Source of the DNA: Streptomyces natalensis ATCC 27448
GTDB lineage: Bacteria > Actinomycetota > Actinomycetes > Streptomycetales > Streptomycetaceae
Length of the DNA: 64,000 bases
Assembly: GCF_000935125.1 (NCBI RefSeq)
Contig: NZ_JRKI01000018.1
Coordinates: forward strand, 1-64,000
Direction: 5' to 3'
The stretch's first letter is position 1. Every line of letters starts with the position of its first letter. The notes under the pieces are model-generated. The model ran no database searches. It worked only from the letters and a program-made list of their open reading frames with translations, and was not told where the DNA came from. Of the stretch, positions 38,995 to 47,135 are shown in pieces. The position numbers were made by a program, and so were the translations under genes.

Positions 38995-39546
38995 ATGGCT
39001 GTGGATCGCGAACAGGTACTCACCCAAGCCGCCGCGCTGCTCGCCCGGCGGTCGACGACCTCGATGGACGAGATCGCCCGCGCGGCCGGCATCAGCCGGG
39101 CCACCCTGCACCGGCACTTCGCCGGGCGCGATGCGCTGATCCGCGCCCTGGAACAGCTCGGCATCGAACAGTTCACCCAGGCCATGGACGCCGCCCGGCT
39201 CGACGACGGACCCGCCCCCGATGCGCTGCGCCGGCTGATCACCGAAGCCGAACAGGTCGCCGGCGTGCTGGCCTTCCTCTTCACCGAGAACCAGCTCTTC
39301 GAGGGCGCGGAGGTCAACGCCGGCTGGGCCCGCCTCGACGCCCGCCTCCACGCCCTCTTCCGCCGCGGCCAGGAGGAGGGCGATCTCCGTATCGACCTCA
39401 GCGCCGCCTGGCTGACCGAGGCCACCTACGGCCTGATCGGCGCGGCCGCCTGGGCCGTCCACGAAGGGCGCGTCGCGCGGGGCGAACTCAACCACTCGAT
39501 CGCCGAGCTGCTGCTCGGCGGCATCCGACGGAGCATGGAGAAATGA
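38995..39546 (+). CDS. TetR-family transcriptional regulator
   Basis: This protein of 183 residues has an N-terminal TetR helix-turn-helix (residues 5-50: VLTQAAALLARRSTTSMDEI, then ARAAGISRATLHRHFAGRDA). Its C-terminal ligand domain is all-helical and Ala/Leu-rich. Its ATG coincides with an operator half-site, and the stop overlaps the MFS gene (ATGA), so regulator and exporter form one operon with local autorepression. The inducer is probably a substrate of the exporter. Confidence 0.95.
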   Translation: MAVDREQVLTQAAALLARRSTTSMDEIARAAGISRATLHRHFAGRDALIRALEQLGIEQFTQAMDAARLDDGPAPDALRRLITEAEQVAGVLAFLFTENQLFEGAEVNAGWARLDARLHALFRRGQEEGDLRIDLSAAWLTEATYGLIGAAAWAVHEGRVARGELNHSIAELLLGGIRRSMEK

Positions 39547-41159
39547 CCGAGACCGCAGCGTCCGGACCGGCCGGTTCGGCCCATGTGGACGATCAGCCCC
39601 GACCGGGCCGCTGGCTCGCCCTCGCCGTCCTCGTCCTCGCCGTCCTGCTGGTCGGCGTCGACGCCACGGTCCTCGGCCTGGCCACCCCGTTCCTGAGTGA
39701 GGATCTGAAGCCGTCGGGCACCCAGCTGCTGTGGATCGGCGACATCTACTCCTTCGTCATCGCCGGTCTCCTGGTCTCCATGGGCAGCCTCGGCGACCGC
39801 ATCGGCCGCAAGAAACTGCTGCTGATCGGCTCCGTCGCGTTCGGCGGGCTGTCGGTGGTGTGTGCGTACTCCACCACCCCGGAGATGATGATCGCCGCCC
39901 GCGCCCTGCTGGGTGTGGCCGGTGCGACGCTGATGCCGTCCACCCTGGCGCTGATCCGCAACCTCTTCCACGACCCCAAGGAGCGCAGCCTCGCGGTCGG
40001 CATATGGGGCGCGATGGCCTCGGCCGGTACCGCCGTCGGCCCGGTCCTCGGCGGCTTTCTGCTGGGCCACTTCTGGTGGGGCTCGGTCTTCCTGATCAAC
40101 CTTCCGGTGATGGCCCTCCTGGTCGTCGTCGGCATCAGGGTGATCCCCGAATCCCGCCATCCCGATCCCGGCCCCTGGGACATCCCCAGCGTCGCGCTGT
40201 CCCTGGTGGGCATCGTGGGCGTCGTCTACGCCATCAAGGAGGCGGCGGTCCACGGCTACCGCGGCGACATCCTGGCCGCCGGCCTGATCGGCCTGCTTGC
40301 GCTGTTCGTCTTCGTACGCCGCCAGCTCAGCCTGGACTCCCCCCTGCTCAACATGAAGCTCTTTCACCACCGGGGCTTCTCCGGCGCCGTACTGGCCGAT
40401 CTGCTGACCATCCTCGGCCTGTCCGGGCTGGTCTTCTTCCTCTCCCAGTTCCTCCAGATGGTCCAGGTGCGCTCGCCGCTGAACGCCGGGCTCACCGAAC
40501 TTCCCGCCGCGGTCGGCGCGGTCGGCGCCGGACTCGCCGCCGGGTATGTCGCCCGCCGACTGTCCGTACGCCTCGTCGTGGCCGGCGGCCTCGCCATCGT
40601 CGGGCTCTCGCTCGTCGGCTCCACCACCCTGCACGCCGACACCGGCACCGCCTCGATCGGCCTGATCCTCTTCGTCGTCGGCGTCGGCGCGGGCTTCTCC
40701 TTCACCGTCACCGCCGATGTCATCCTCTCCAGCGTCCCCAAGGAGGAGGCCGGCGCCGCCTCGGCGGTCTCCGAGACGGCCTACGAACTCGGCGCGGCCC
40801 TCGGCATCGCCCTGCTCGGCTCCATCGTCACCGGCATCTACCGCGACTTCCCGGCGCCCCCCGGCATCCCCGCGGGCACCGAGGCCGCCGCCCGCGAATC
40901 GCTCGGCGGCGCCATGGAGGCCGCCAAGGACCTGCCCGCCCACCAGGCCACCGCCCTGGTGAAGTCCGCTCAGCACAGCTTCGTCGACGGCCTGGACATC
41001 GCCGTCGGGGTGAGCGCCGTGGTGCTGTTGAGCGCGGCCGTCGCCGCATGGTTCCTCCTGCGGGGCCAGGAACTGGGCAACACCCCGGCGCAGCCGGAGA
41101 CGGCCGCGGACGCCGAGCGGGATCCGCAGCCGGAGACGCTGGGCGGCGGGGGCGCCTGA
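39543..41159 (+). CDS. MFS multidrug exporter of the DHA2 (14-TM) type
   Basis: This protein of 538 residues has about 14 membrane segments. The first begins WLALAVLVLAVLLVGVDATV; the DHA signature is in VSMGSLGDRIGRKKLLLIG (motif A). Motif B lies in MPSTLALIRNLFHDPKERSL, and motif C, typical of antiporters, is in GIWGAMASAGTAVGPVLGGF. The C-terminal 35 residues are acidic and soluble. It is an EmrB/QacA-like proton-driven drug exporter, coupled by a 4-base overlap to the TetR gene. The substrate is unknown. Confidence 0.95.
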   Translation: MTETAASGPAGSAHVDDQPRPGRWLALAVLVLAVLLVGVDATVLGLATPFLSEDLKPSGTQLLWIGDIYSFVIAGLLVSMGSLGDRIGRKKLLLIGSVAFGGLSVVCAYSTTPEMMIAARALLGVAGATLMPSTLALIRNLFHDPKERSLAVGIWGAMASAGTAVGPVLGGFLLGHFWWGSVFLINLPVMALLVVVGIRVIPESRHPDPGPWDIPSVALSLVGIVGVVYAIKEAAVHGYRGDILAAGLIGLLALFVFVRRQLSLDSPLLNMKLFHHRGFSGAVLADLLTILGLSGLVFFLSQFLQMVQVRSPLNAGLTELPAAVGAVGAGLAAGYVARRLSVRLVVAGGLAIVGLSLVGSTTLHADTGTASIGLILFVVGVGAGFSFTVTADVILSSVPKEEAGAASAVSETAYELGAALGIALLGSIVTGIYRDFPAPPGIPAGTEAAARESLGGAMEAAKDLPAHQATALVKSAQHSFVDGLDIAVGVSAVVLLSAAVAAWFLLRGQELGNTPAQPETAADAERDPQPETLGGGGA

Positions 41160-41437
41160 GGGGGCCGCCCCCCGCCGCCGACGGTCCGACACCTACCGGA
41201 ACGGCCGCCCCGCCGCGCCCCCGCCCGGCGACATCCGGGTCATGACCGACCGCCCACGGGCGTGTCCTCCAAGGCGCCGTGCCATGCACGCGCCATGATC
41301 CACAACGACACGCCTAGGGGGCGACTGTCCCCCGGCCGTTCACGCCCGGCAGGTGCCCCGGCGGCCGGACATCCCGCACGGCTCGCTCGACTCTCCCGTC
41401 GTCCCCCCACGGTCGGCCCGCTCAGGAGAGAGACGCA

Positions 41438-43405
41438 GTGCGCGACATCGGACGACGGTACTTCTTCACCGCCGCGGGGGCCCTCGCCACCGCAAGCGCC
41501 ATCGGCAGCAACGCCTACGCCACCGGACACGCCCGCGACGCGGGCACCGCCGACGAATACGTCGATGTGCAATTGCTCAATATCACCGACCTGCACGGCT
41601 ATCTCCAGGGCGCGCCCGGCGCACACTCCCGCATTACGGGAACGGGCGGTGCGACCTACACCGTCGGCGGCGTCGCGTACATGGCGGCGCATCTGGAACG
41701 GCTGCGCGCCGACCACCGCAACTCCCTCTTCTTCGCCCCCGGAGACCTCTTCTCCGGCTGGGAGTTCGATGCGGCCTCCCTCGCCGACGAACCCACCATC
41801 GAAGCGCTCAACGCCTTGGGACTGGACTTCGCCTCCGCCGGAAACCATGAATTCGACAAATCGGCGACCTTTCTGACGTCCCATATGGCAAAAGGCGTCT
41901 CCTACCCGACGGTGGACCGCGACGACTCCTTCGAGGACTCCACCGGCCAGCGCTTCCGCGGCGCGAAATTCCCGTACTACAGCGCCAATATGGTCTGGAA
42001 CGAAAGCGGCGAGACCGTCCTGCCGCCGTACAACATCGTCTACGTCGACGCCGGCCGCGGCCGCACCCTGCCCATCGGCTTCATCCACCTCACGGCCCTG
42101 GGCGCCGAGACCTTCCCCGGCTCCTACCAGCCCGGACTGCGCACCCTCGACGAACTGGAGACCGCCAACCGCTGCGCCGCCGAGCTGAAATCACGCGGCG
42201 TCAACGCGATCGTGCTCAGCATGCACGACGGCGCCGTCGCCGGCAGCGACTTCTCCAGCGGCAGCAACCCCTCCGGCCCCGCCTACGAACTGGCGCTGCG
42301 CGTCACCTCGGACATCGACGCCATCGTCACCGGCCACTGGCACTGCGCCTTCACCATGATGCTGCCCGACCCCCAGGGCACCCCCCGCCCGTTCGTCGAG
42401 GCGGGCTGCTACGGCCAGCTGATCAACGAGATCAATCTGCGCCTCGACCCCGTCACCGGCGAGGTGATCCGGCCGCTGACCACGGCCACCAACCACCCCA
42501 ACACCCGCGAGGTCACCCCCCATCCCGAACTGCGGTCGATCGCCGACTACTGGGCCGGCTACGCCACCCGCCGCGCCGCCACCCCGCTCGGCACCCAGTC
42601 CGCCTCCTTCACCCGCCGGCGCAACGCCGCGGGCGAGAGCAGCATGGGCGATCTGGTGGCCGACTGGGCGCTCTGGGCGGGCGGGCAACCGCACGGCCCG
42701 ATGGACGACGCGGGCGGCAACCCCAACGTCCCGGCCGAACTCGCCGTCATCGCGCTGGCCCCGCGCGTCGGCCAGGCCATCATCGCCGGCGACCTGGTAC
42801 GCGACGAGGCATCGGGCGGCACCATCACGCTCGGCCGCGCCTGGAACGCCGTCGGCTTCGGCGACCCGATCATGACGGTGACCGTCACCGGGGCCCAGAT
42901 CCACGACGCGCTGGAGGAACAGTGGGCCCCCACCGCCGACGGGGGCCTGGGCTTCGCGCCGCTGGCCGTCTCCGCCAACGTCCGCTACACCTTCGACGCC
43001 GCCGGGCCCATCGGCCGCCGCGTCGACCCCGCCGAGGTCTTCATCGGCAACGCCGCACTCGATCCGGCCCGCAGCTACCGCCTCGCCGCCCCCTCGTACA
43101 CCCTGATCAACCAGGACGGCTACAGCGCCTTCTCCGGGTTCACCGCCCCCGTACGCCACACCCGCGACTTCGAGAGCTTCGTGGCATTCCTCCGCACCCA
43201 CCAGCAGCTGACGCCCGCCCCGCTCAACCGGGTCGCGGTGAAGAACACGGAGGTACCGGGCGCGCGGATCGGCAGCGTCCCCGAGCACTTCCAGCAGCAG
43301 TCCGGCGGCGGCAAGGTCCCGCGGCCCGAGGCGGCGCTGCGCACGGCGCAGACCGGAGGCCCCGAAGGCCAGCGCGCGCCGGGCGGTTTCCGGGTGCCGT
43401 GCTGA
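41438..43405 (+). CDS. Exported 5'-nucleotidase/metallophosphatase
   Basis: The precursor has 655 residues with a Tat-like signal (MRDIGRRYFFTAAGALATAS, cleavage near AYA). The metallophosphatase domain has VQLLNITDLHGYLQGAPGAH (Asp51, His53), the Asp of FFAPGDLFSGWEFDA, AGNHEFDKS, and IVTGHWHCAFTMML. The 5'-nucleotidase C-terminal domain spans about residues 375-580 (RRRNAAGESSMGDLVADWAL, then YRLAAPSYTLINQDGYSAFS). Substrates are likely extracellular nucleotides or similar phosphoesters. The last 50 residues are Gly/Ala/Pro-rich. GTG 41438 has GGAGAGAGA upstream. The 278 bp before it hold no gene. Confidence 0.92.
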   Translation: MRDIGRRYFFTAAGALATASAIGSNAYATGHARDAGTADEYVDVQLLNITDLHGYLQGAPGAHSRITGTGGATYTVGGVAYMAAHLERLRADHRNSLFFAPGDLFSGWEFDAASLADEPTIEALNALGLDFASAGNHEFDKSATFLTSHMAKGVSYPTVDRDDSFEDSTGQRFRGAKFPYYSANMVWNESGETVLPPYNIVYVDAGRGRTLPIGFIHLTALGAETFPGSYQPGLRTLDELETANRCAAELKSRGVNAIVLSMHDGAVAGSDFSSGSNPSGPAYELALRVTSDIDAIVTGHWHCAFTMMLPDPQGTPRPFVEAGCYGQLINEINLRLDPVTGEVIRPLTTATNHPNTREVTPHPELRSIADYWAGYATRRAATPLGTQSASFTRRRNAAGESSMGDLVADWALWAGGQPHGPMDDAGGNPNVPAELAVIALAPRVGQAIIAGDLVRDEASGGTITLGRAWNAVGFGDPIMTVTVTGAQIHDALEEQWAPTADGGLGFAPLAVSANVRYTFDAAGPIGRRVDPAEVFIGNAALDPARSYRLAAPSYTLINQDGYSAFSGFTAPVRHTRDFESFVAFLRTHQQLTPAPLNRVAVKNTEVPGARIGSVPEHFQQQSGGGKVPRPEAALRTAQTGGPEGQRAPGGFRVPC

Positions 43406-43467
43406 ATCCTGCGCTGAATCCCGTGCGCAGCGCCGTGCCGAAGAGGGCGGGCGGCGGAACGCAAACA

Positions 43468-43492
43468 GGCCCCGTCCGGGAAGGACGGGGCC
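43468..43492. terminator. Terminator between convergent 5'-nucleotidase and acyltransferase genes
   Basis: GGCCCCGTCC at 43468-43477 pairs perfectly with 43483-43492 across a 5-base loop, in the 112 bp between the two converging stops. It can act on either strand. Confidence 0.8.
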
Positions 43493-43517
43493 CTGGGGCA
43501 AGGGGCCGGAGGCCGGG

Positions 43518-44189
43518 TCAGGCGGCGGCCCTGGCCTTGGTGGCGTAGATGTCGACGTACTCCTGGCCGGACAGGTCCATCACATCGCTCATCACCTCGT
43601 CGGTGACGGCCCGCAGGACGTAGCGGTCGCGGTCCATCCCGTCGTAGCGGGAGAAGTCCAGCGCCTCGCCGAAGCGGACGGTGACCGGGGCGAGCCGCGG
43701 CCGGCCCTTGCCGCCGGGCTGCACCTTGTCCGTACCGACCATGGCGAACGGGACGACGGGGGCGCCGGTCATCAGCGTGAGCCGGGCGATGCCGGTGCGG
43801 CCGCGGTAGAGGCGGCCGTCGGGGGAGCGGGTGCCCTCGGGGTAGATACCGAAGGCCTTGCCCTCCTCCAGGACGCGGCGGCCGGTCATCAGCGCCGCGA
43901 CCCCGCCGTGCCCGCCGTCCCGGTCCACCGGGATCATGCCGGCGCTGGTGAAGAACCAGGCCATCAGCCGCCCCTTGAAGCCCTTGCCGGTGACGTACTC
44001 GTCCTTGCCGATGAAGTAGACCGGGCGCTTGACGAGCAGGCTCAGGAACAGCGAGTCGATGAAGGTGACGTGGTTGCCGGCCAGGATCACCGGGCCGGTC
44101 TCCGGGATGCGCTCCATGCCCTCGACCTTGGGGTGGTAGAGGACACGCATGAGGAATCCGAGAATCGCCTTCAGCACAATGCGGGACAA
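43518..44189 (-). CDS. 1-acyl-sn-glycerol-3-phosphate acyltransferase
   Basis: This PlsC-type protein of 223 residues starts at TTG 44189, supported by GGAGG six bases upstream. The catalytic H-x4-D is in AGNHVTFIDSLFLSLLVKRP, and the lysophosphatidate-binding motif is in AFGIYPEGTRSPDGRLYRG. PVVPFAMVGTDK is the third family motif. The N-terminus has a hydrophobic membrane-associating helix (VLKAILGFLMRVLYH). It acylates lysophosphatidic acid in phospholipid synthesis. Several PlsC paralogues are normal in Streptomyces. Confidence 0.93.
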   Translation of the reverse strand: MSRIVLKAILGFLMRVLYHPKVEGMERIPETGPVILAGNHVTFIDSLFLSLLVKRPVYFIGKDEYVTGKGFKGRLMAWFFTSAGMIPVDRDGGHGGVAALMTGRRVLEEGKAFGIYPEGTRSPDGRLYRGRTGIARLTLMTGAPVVPFAMVGTDKVQPGGKGRPRLAPVTVRFGEALDFSRYDGMDRDRYVLRAVTDEVMSDVMDLSGQEYVDIYATKARAAA

Positions 44190-44446
44190 CGGGTCCTCCG
44201 GTCGTGACGGGTCAACGTCGGGGCGGCAGCGAACTCTGCAGCCCAGGACGATACTCGCGGGTCATCAGCGCGCGCACATCGGGTTCACCGGGCCGATACG
44301 GAGAGTTGACACGCGGTTGACGTGTGTTACCGCGGATTCCCTCTGGTGTTGCCGTACGTCACCCCCGCGTGCTGACGATCTGCGGCGGTTTGGCAGGTAC
44401 GAGTCAGGCTACCCCCCACCTCAAGGAGCATACGCACCACACGGAG

Positions 44447-44887
44447 CGCCTGGGCCGGCTGGTCGGCTGCCCCAAGATCGTCCTGCTGGACGGCCCCGAC
44501 ACGCGGCCGTGGGACTTCGTCGAGGCCGGCGATCCCCGCACCGTCGCCGATCTCATCAAGCCCTACGGCCTGAGGTGGATCGCGGGATTCGCCCAGGGCA
44601 TCGGCCCGGCGCTGGACCAGATCATCCCCAGGGACGCATCGGGCACATCCGGTGCGCCCACCTCTCTCGTCAAGGACGCGCACGCCGTCGGCCTGGTCCT
44701 GCACCCGTATACCGGCCGCAACGAGAACACCTTCCTGCCCACCGACTACCGCCGCGGCGCCGACCCCAACGCCCATGGGGACGCGCTGGGTTATTTCCGG
44801 GCGTGCCTGGCGACCGGCCTCGACGGCATGTTCTCCGACAATCCGGACACCGCGCTGCTCGCCGCCGCGGAGTTCCGTAAGAGGTGA
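44447..44887 (+). pseudogene. Truncated glycerophosphodiester phosphodiesterase (C-terminal part only)
   Basis: From about 44447 the frame reads RLGRLVGCPKIVLLDGPDTR, then EAGDPRTVADLIKPYGLRWI, SLVKDAHAVGLVLHPYTGRN and a last block SDNPDTALLA. These match the C-terminal half of secreted Streptomyces GlpQ-like enzymes. The N-terminal half, with the catalytic His pair, metal-binding Glu/Asp and signal peptide, is missing. The upstream frame is not related. Such enzymes are normally 350-400 residues, so this is a remnant. Confidence 0.75.
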
Positions 44888-45044
44888 CGCCCGCCGAGCG
44901 CCGCATCCCACCCCCGGAATTTCCCTCCTGTCTCATCTGAGTTGGGAATGTCACACAGGAGCATGAGGTCGGTGGGGATTGCCACTGCCACTTTCCGGGG
45001 AATCCGGAAACACGCAGCGAACCGAAAAGGGGAGGCATACGCGC

Positions 45045-45551
45045 ATGGGCACCAGCGTGACCATCTCTGCGGCGTCCGACCAGGATGCCGAGCAGATCCT
45101 CAAACTCCAGTACCTCTGCTACCAGTCGGAGGCCGCGCTCTATGACGACTACGGCATCGAGCCGCTCACCCAGACGCTCGCTGCCCTGCGCGCCGAACTG
45201 GACGAGGGGTGCGTGCTGGTGGCCCGGCTCGGCGGGGAGGTCGTCGGATCCGTACGCGGCACCGTCGACGCGGACGGGACGGCAAGGATCGGCAAGCTGA
45301 TGGTGCACCCGCGCATGCAGCGGCACGGGCTGGGCGGCCGGCTGCTCGACGCCGTCGAGCAGCGGCTGGCGGCCGAGTGTTCCGCCAAGCGCTACCGCCT
45401 CCTCACCGGTCATCGCAGCGAGGGCAATCTGCGGCTCTACCGCAGCCACGGCTATCTGCCCGTCGGGACCGAGCGGCTCAGCCGCACGCTGAGCGAGATC
45501 ACCCTGGAGAAGGAGCCGGCGGCGGCCGACGTCTACGTCGCCGGTGCCTGA
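45045..45551 (+). CDS. GNAT-family N-acetyltransferase
   Basis: This 168-residue protein has ATG 45045 after GGGGAGG. Its core is VTISAASDQDAEQILKLQYL then CYQSEAALYDDYGIEPLTQT. Strand 4 and the acetyl-CoA loop lie in IGKLMVHPRMQRHGLGGRLL, and strand 6 with 'R-S-E-G-N-L-R-L-Y-R-S-H-G-Y' completes the fold. Substrate unknown. It is a single gene ended by a strong terminator. Confidence 0.93.
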   Translation: MGTSVTISAASDQDAEQILKLQYLCYQSEAALYDDYGIEPLTQTLAALRAELDEGCVLVARLGGEVVGSVRGTVDADGTARIGKLMVHPRMQRHGLGGRLLDAVEQRLAAECSAKRYRLLTGHRSEGNLRLYRSHGYLPVGTERLSRTLSEITLEKEPAAADVYVAGA

Positions 45552-45561
45552 CCCCCCGGAC

Positions 45562-45600
45562 CGGTGCGTGGGCCCGCTGTGGGGGCGGGCCCGCGCACCG
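45562..45600 (+). terminator. Terminator after the GNAT gene
   Basis: CGGTGCG at 45562-45568 and GGGCCCGC at 45570-45577 pair with 45585-45600 in a long stem, followed by TTTGCTT. It also faces the end of the minus-strand membrane operon. Confidence 0.85.
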
Positions 45601-45644
45601 TTTGCTTGTCCGCCCGGGGGCAGGGCCGGTCCGGCGGGTGGGCC

Positions 45645-46100
45645 CTACGCCGCTTCCGTACGGGCCCGGCGCAGCCACATCAGGCCGGTGACGGGGAGGG
45701 CGACGGGGATGAAGAGGTAGTCCATGCCGTAGTCCGACCACACGGTGGCGTCGGGGAAGGCGGACGGTTCGACCAGCGTCCAGGTGCCGATGCCCAGCAC
45801 CCCGATCAGCTCCAGCGCACAGGAGACGGCCGCCGCCTTGCGGGCGCCCTCGCCGCCACGGACCAGCGAGACCAGGATGAAGCCGTAGACGACCGCGGAG
45901 ACGGCCGAGAGGCTGTACGCCAGCGGGGCCACCTGGAACTGCGCGATCACCTGGTAGAGGGAGCGGGACGCGGCGGCGACGGTGAAGACGCCGTAGAGCG
46001 TGACCAGGAGGCGGCCGGGGCCGGTGCCCAGGGACCGTTTCGCCGGAGCCGAGGCGGCCTCCGGGGCCGTGGACGCCGCGGACGTCGTGGTATCAGGCAC
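45645..46100 (-). CDS. Four-span membrane protein
   Basis: This 151-residue protein has an Ala-rich soluble start and four transmembrane helices (LLVTLYGVFTVAAASRSLYQ, VAPLAYSLSAVSAVVYGFIL, AVSCALELIGVLGIGTWTLV and YLFIPVALPVTGLMWLRR). The order 'Y-G-x-F-x-x-A-A-x-x-R-S-x-Y-Q' and 'S-D-Y-G-M-D-Y-x-F-I-P' is familiar from Streptomyces membrane proteins of unknown function. It overlaps the upstream membrane gene by eight bases, so the two are translationally coupled and may form a hetero-oligomer. Confidence 0.85.
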   Translation of the reverse strand: MPDTTTSAASTAPEAASAPAKRSLGTGPGRLLVTLYGVFTVAAASRSLYQVIAQFQVAPLAYSLSAVSAVVYGFILVSLVRGGEGARKAAAVSCALELIGVLGIGTWTLVEPSAFPDATVWSDYGMDYLFIPVALPVTGLMWLRRARTEAA

Positions 46101-46461
46101 TGCCGCCTCCCCAGATGTCGAAAAGCCGTACTTCCAGCACCGCCAGCACGATGCCGCCCGCCGCGACGGTGGCCGAACCCCAGCGGGTCCGCTCGGACAG
46201 CGACATGAAACCGGTCGCCGGGATGCAGGCCGAGGCCCCCAGGAGATACGCCACGAAGATCGCGGTGCCCTCGTCCGGCGACTGCCCGCGCGCCAACTGC
46301 ACGCACCCTATGACCAGTTGGGCGATGCCGAGCAGGGACACCAGGGCCATGCCGATGAAGTGCCAGTCCTTGGTGGGCTGGTCGCGATAGGTGGCCCAGC
46401 CGCACCAGGCGGCCAGGGCGAGAGCGGTCGCGGCGACGGCGACGGTCAGCGCGTCGATCAC
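46093..46461 (-). CDS. Four-span membrane protein
   Basis: This 122-residue protein starts at GTG 46461 with GGAGG five to six bases upstream. It has four transmembrane segments (VIDALTVAVAATALALAAWC, HFIGMALVSLLGIAQLVIGC, AIFVAYLLGASACIPATGFM, SATVAAGGIVLAVLEVRLFD). Its C-terminus overlaps the start of the next membrane gene. Unknown function. Confidence 0.8.
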   Translation of the reverse strand: MIDALTVAVAATALALAAWCGWATYRDQPTKDWHFIGMALVSLLGIAQLVIGCVQLARGQSPDEGTAIFVAYLLGASACIPATGFMSLSERTRWGSATVAAGGIVLAVLEVRLFDIWGGGSA

Positions 46462-46763
46462 CGCGACCTCCGCGCGGGGCTGCGGTGCGCCGGGGGGTTG
46501 TGGGGCATGGGGCGATGCTAATCGGCGGCGGGCGGGCGGGTGCGCCCGGCCCCGGCACGGCACGCCGCCCGTGAGGCCCGGCCGCGCCTCGCCCGCCGCC
46601 GGGCGGCTGGCCGGCCGTGGCGTTGACCACAACACCGGGGGCGGGGGAGCGGGGCAGGGGCGGCGGCGCGGCCGGGCTACCGGCGGTATCCGTGCAGGCC
46701 ACCGGCCGGGCGACGGGGAGCCCCGCCGGGGAGCGAGCCACCGTCCACGGAGCGGTCGGGCCT

Positions 46764-46813
46764 GTCCGCTATACGGACGAGCTTGATCCGGCCAGGCCGC
46801 CGTCTGGTTTACT
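46764..46813 (+). promoter_or_regulatory. Promoter and possible operator before the Cys-rich leader
   Basis: TTGATC at 46783-46788 and TTTACT at 46808-46813 (19-bp spacing) form a plausible promoter. Transcription would start at or next to the leader ATG at 46821, giving a leaderless message. GTCCG-N5-CGGAC at 46764-46778 is an inverted repeat just upstream. The rest of 46462-46763 shows no gene. Confidence 0.5.
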
Positions 46814-46820
46814 TGCCGCC

Positions 46821-46907
46821 ATGACCACGACGAGCTGCCGCATCCGCGCGACCGAGGCGATCACGACGCCCGGTGCTCGTTGCCTGTGTCGAATGTGTGA
46901 CCGCTGA
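46821..46907 (+). CDS. Cysteine-rich leader peptide upstream of metNIQ
   Basis: This 28-codon ORF starts at ATG 46821, seven bases after a -10 box, so it is likely leaderless. It opens MTTTSCRIRATEAITTPGAR and ends C-L-C-R-M-C-D-R. Three Cys codons and a Met codon fall within the last eight. Poly-cysteine leaderless ORFs that act as cysteine-responsive attenuators are described in mycobacteria upstream of sulphur genes. This one lies 229 bp before metN, with hairpins between. By analogy, ribosome stalling at the Cys codons under sulphur limitation would favour read-through into metNIQ. Confidence 0.65.
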   Translation: MTTTSCRIRATEAITTPGARCLCRMCDR

Positions 46908-46923
46908 GGGCCCCCGTTTGAGC

Positions 46924-46973
46924 CTCGCGCCCCGAAGCGAGACCCTCCCCCCGCGCTCCGACGGAGCAGGGGG
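46924..46973 (+). promoter_or_regulatory. Hairpins between the leader ORF and metN (attenuator candidate)
   Basis: CTCGC at 46924-46928 pairs with GCGAG at 46937-46941. A stronger stem is formed by CCCCC (46948-46952) and GCTCC (46955-46959) with GGAGC (46963-46967) and GGGGG (46969-46973). The second is GC-rich and begins about 40 bases after the leader stop, where a ribosome could influence its folding. No T-run follows. Confidence 0.5.
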
Positions 46974-47135
46974 ACGCCTCATGAGCCGTACGTCAGCCAT
47001 GACACACCGGCCGCCCCGCGTCACCGGAACCCGAAGCCGGGCCCCAGGCCCCCCGGGTACCCCTTTGCCGCACTCGCAAGAATGCCCCGTGCCCGGCGGG
47101 CGACCGCCCGGCACTCGACAGTGACGGAATTCCCT

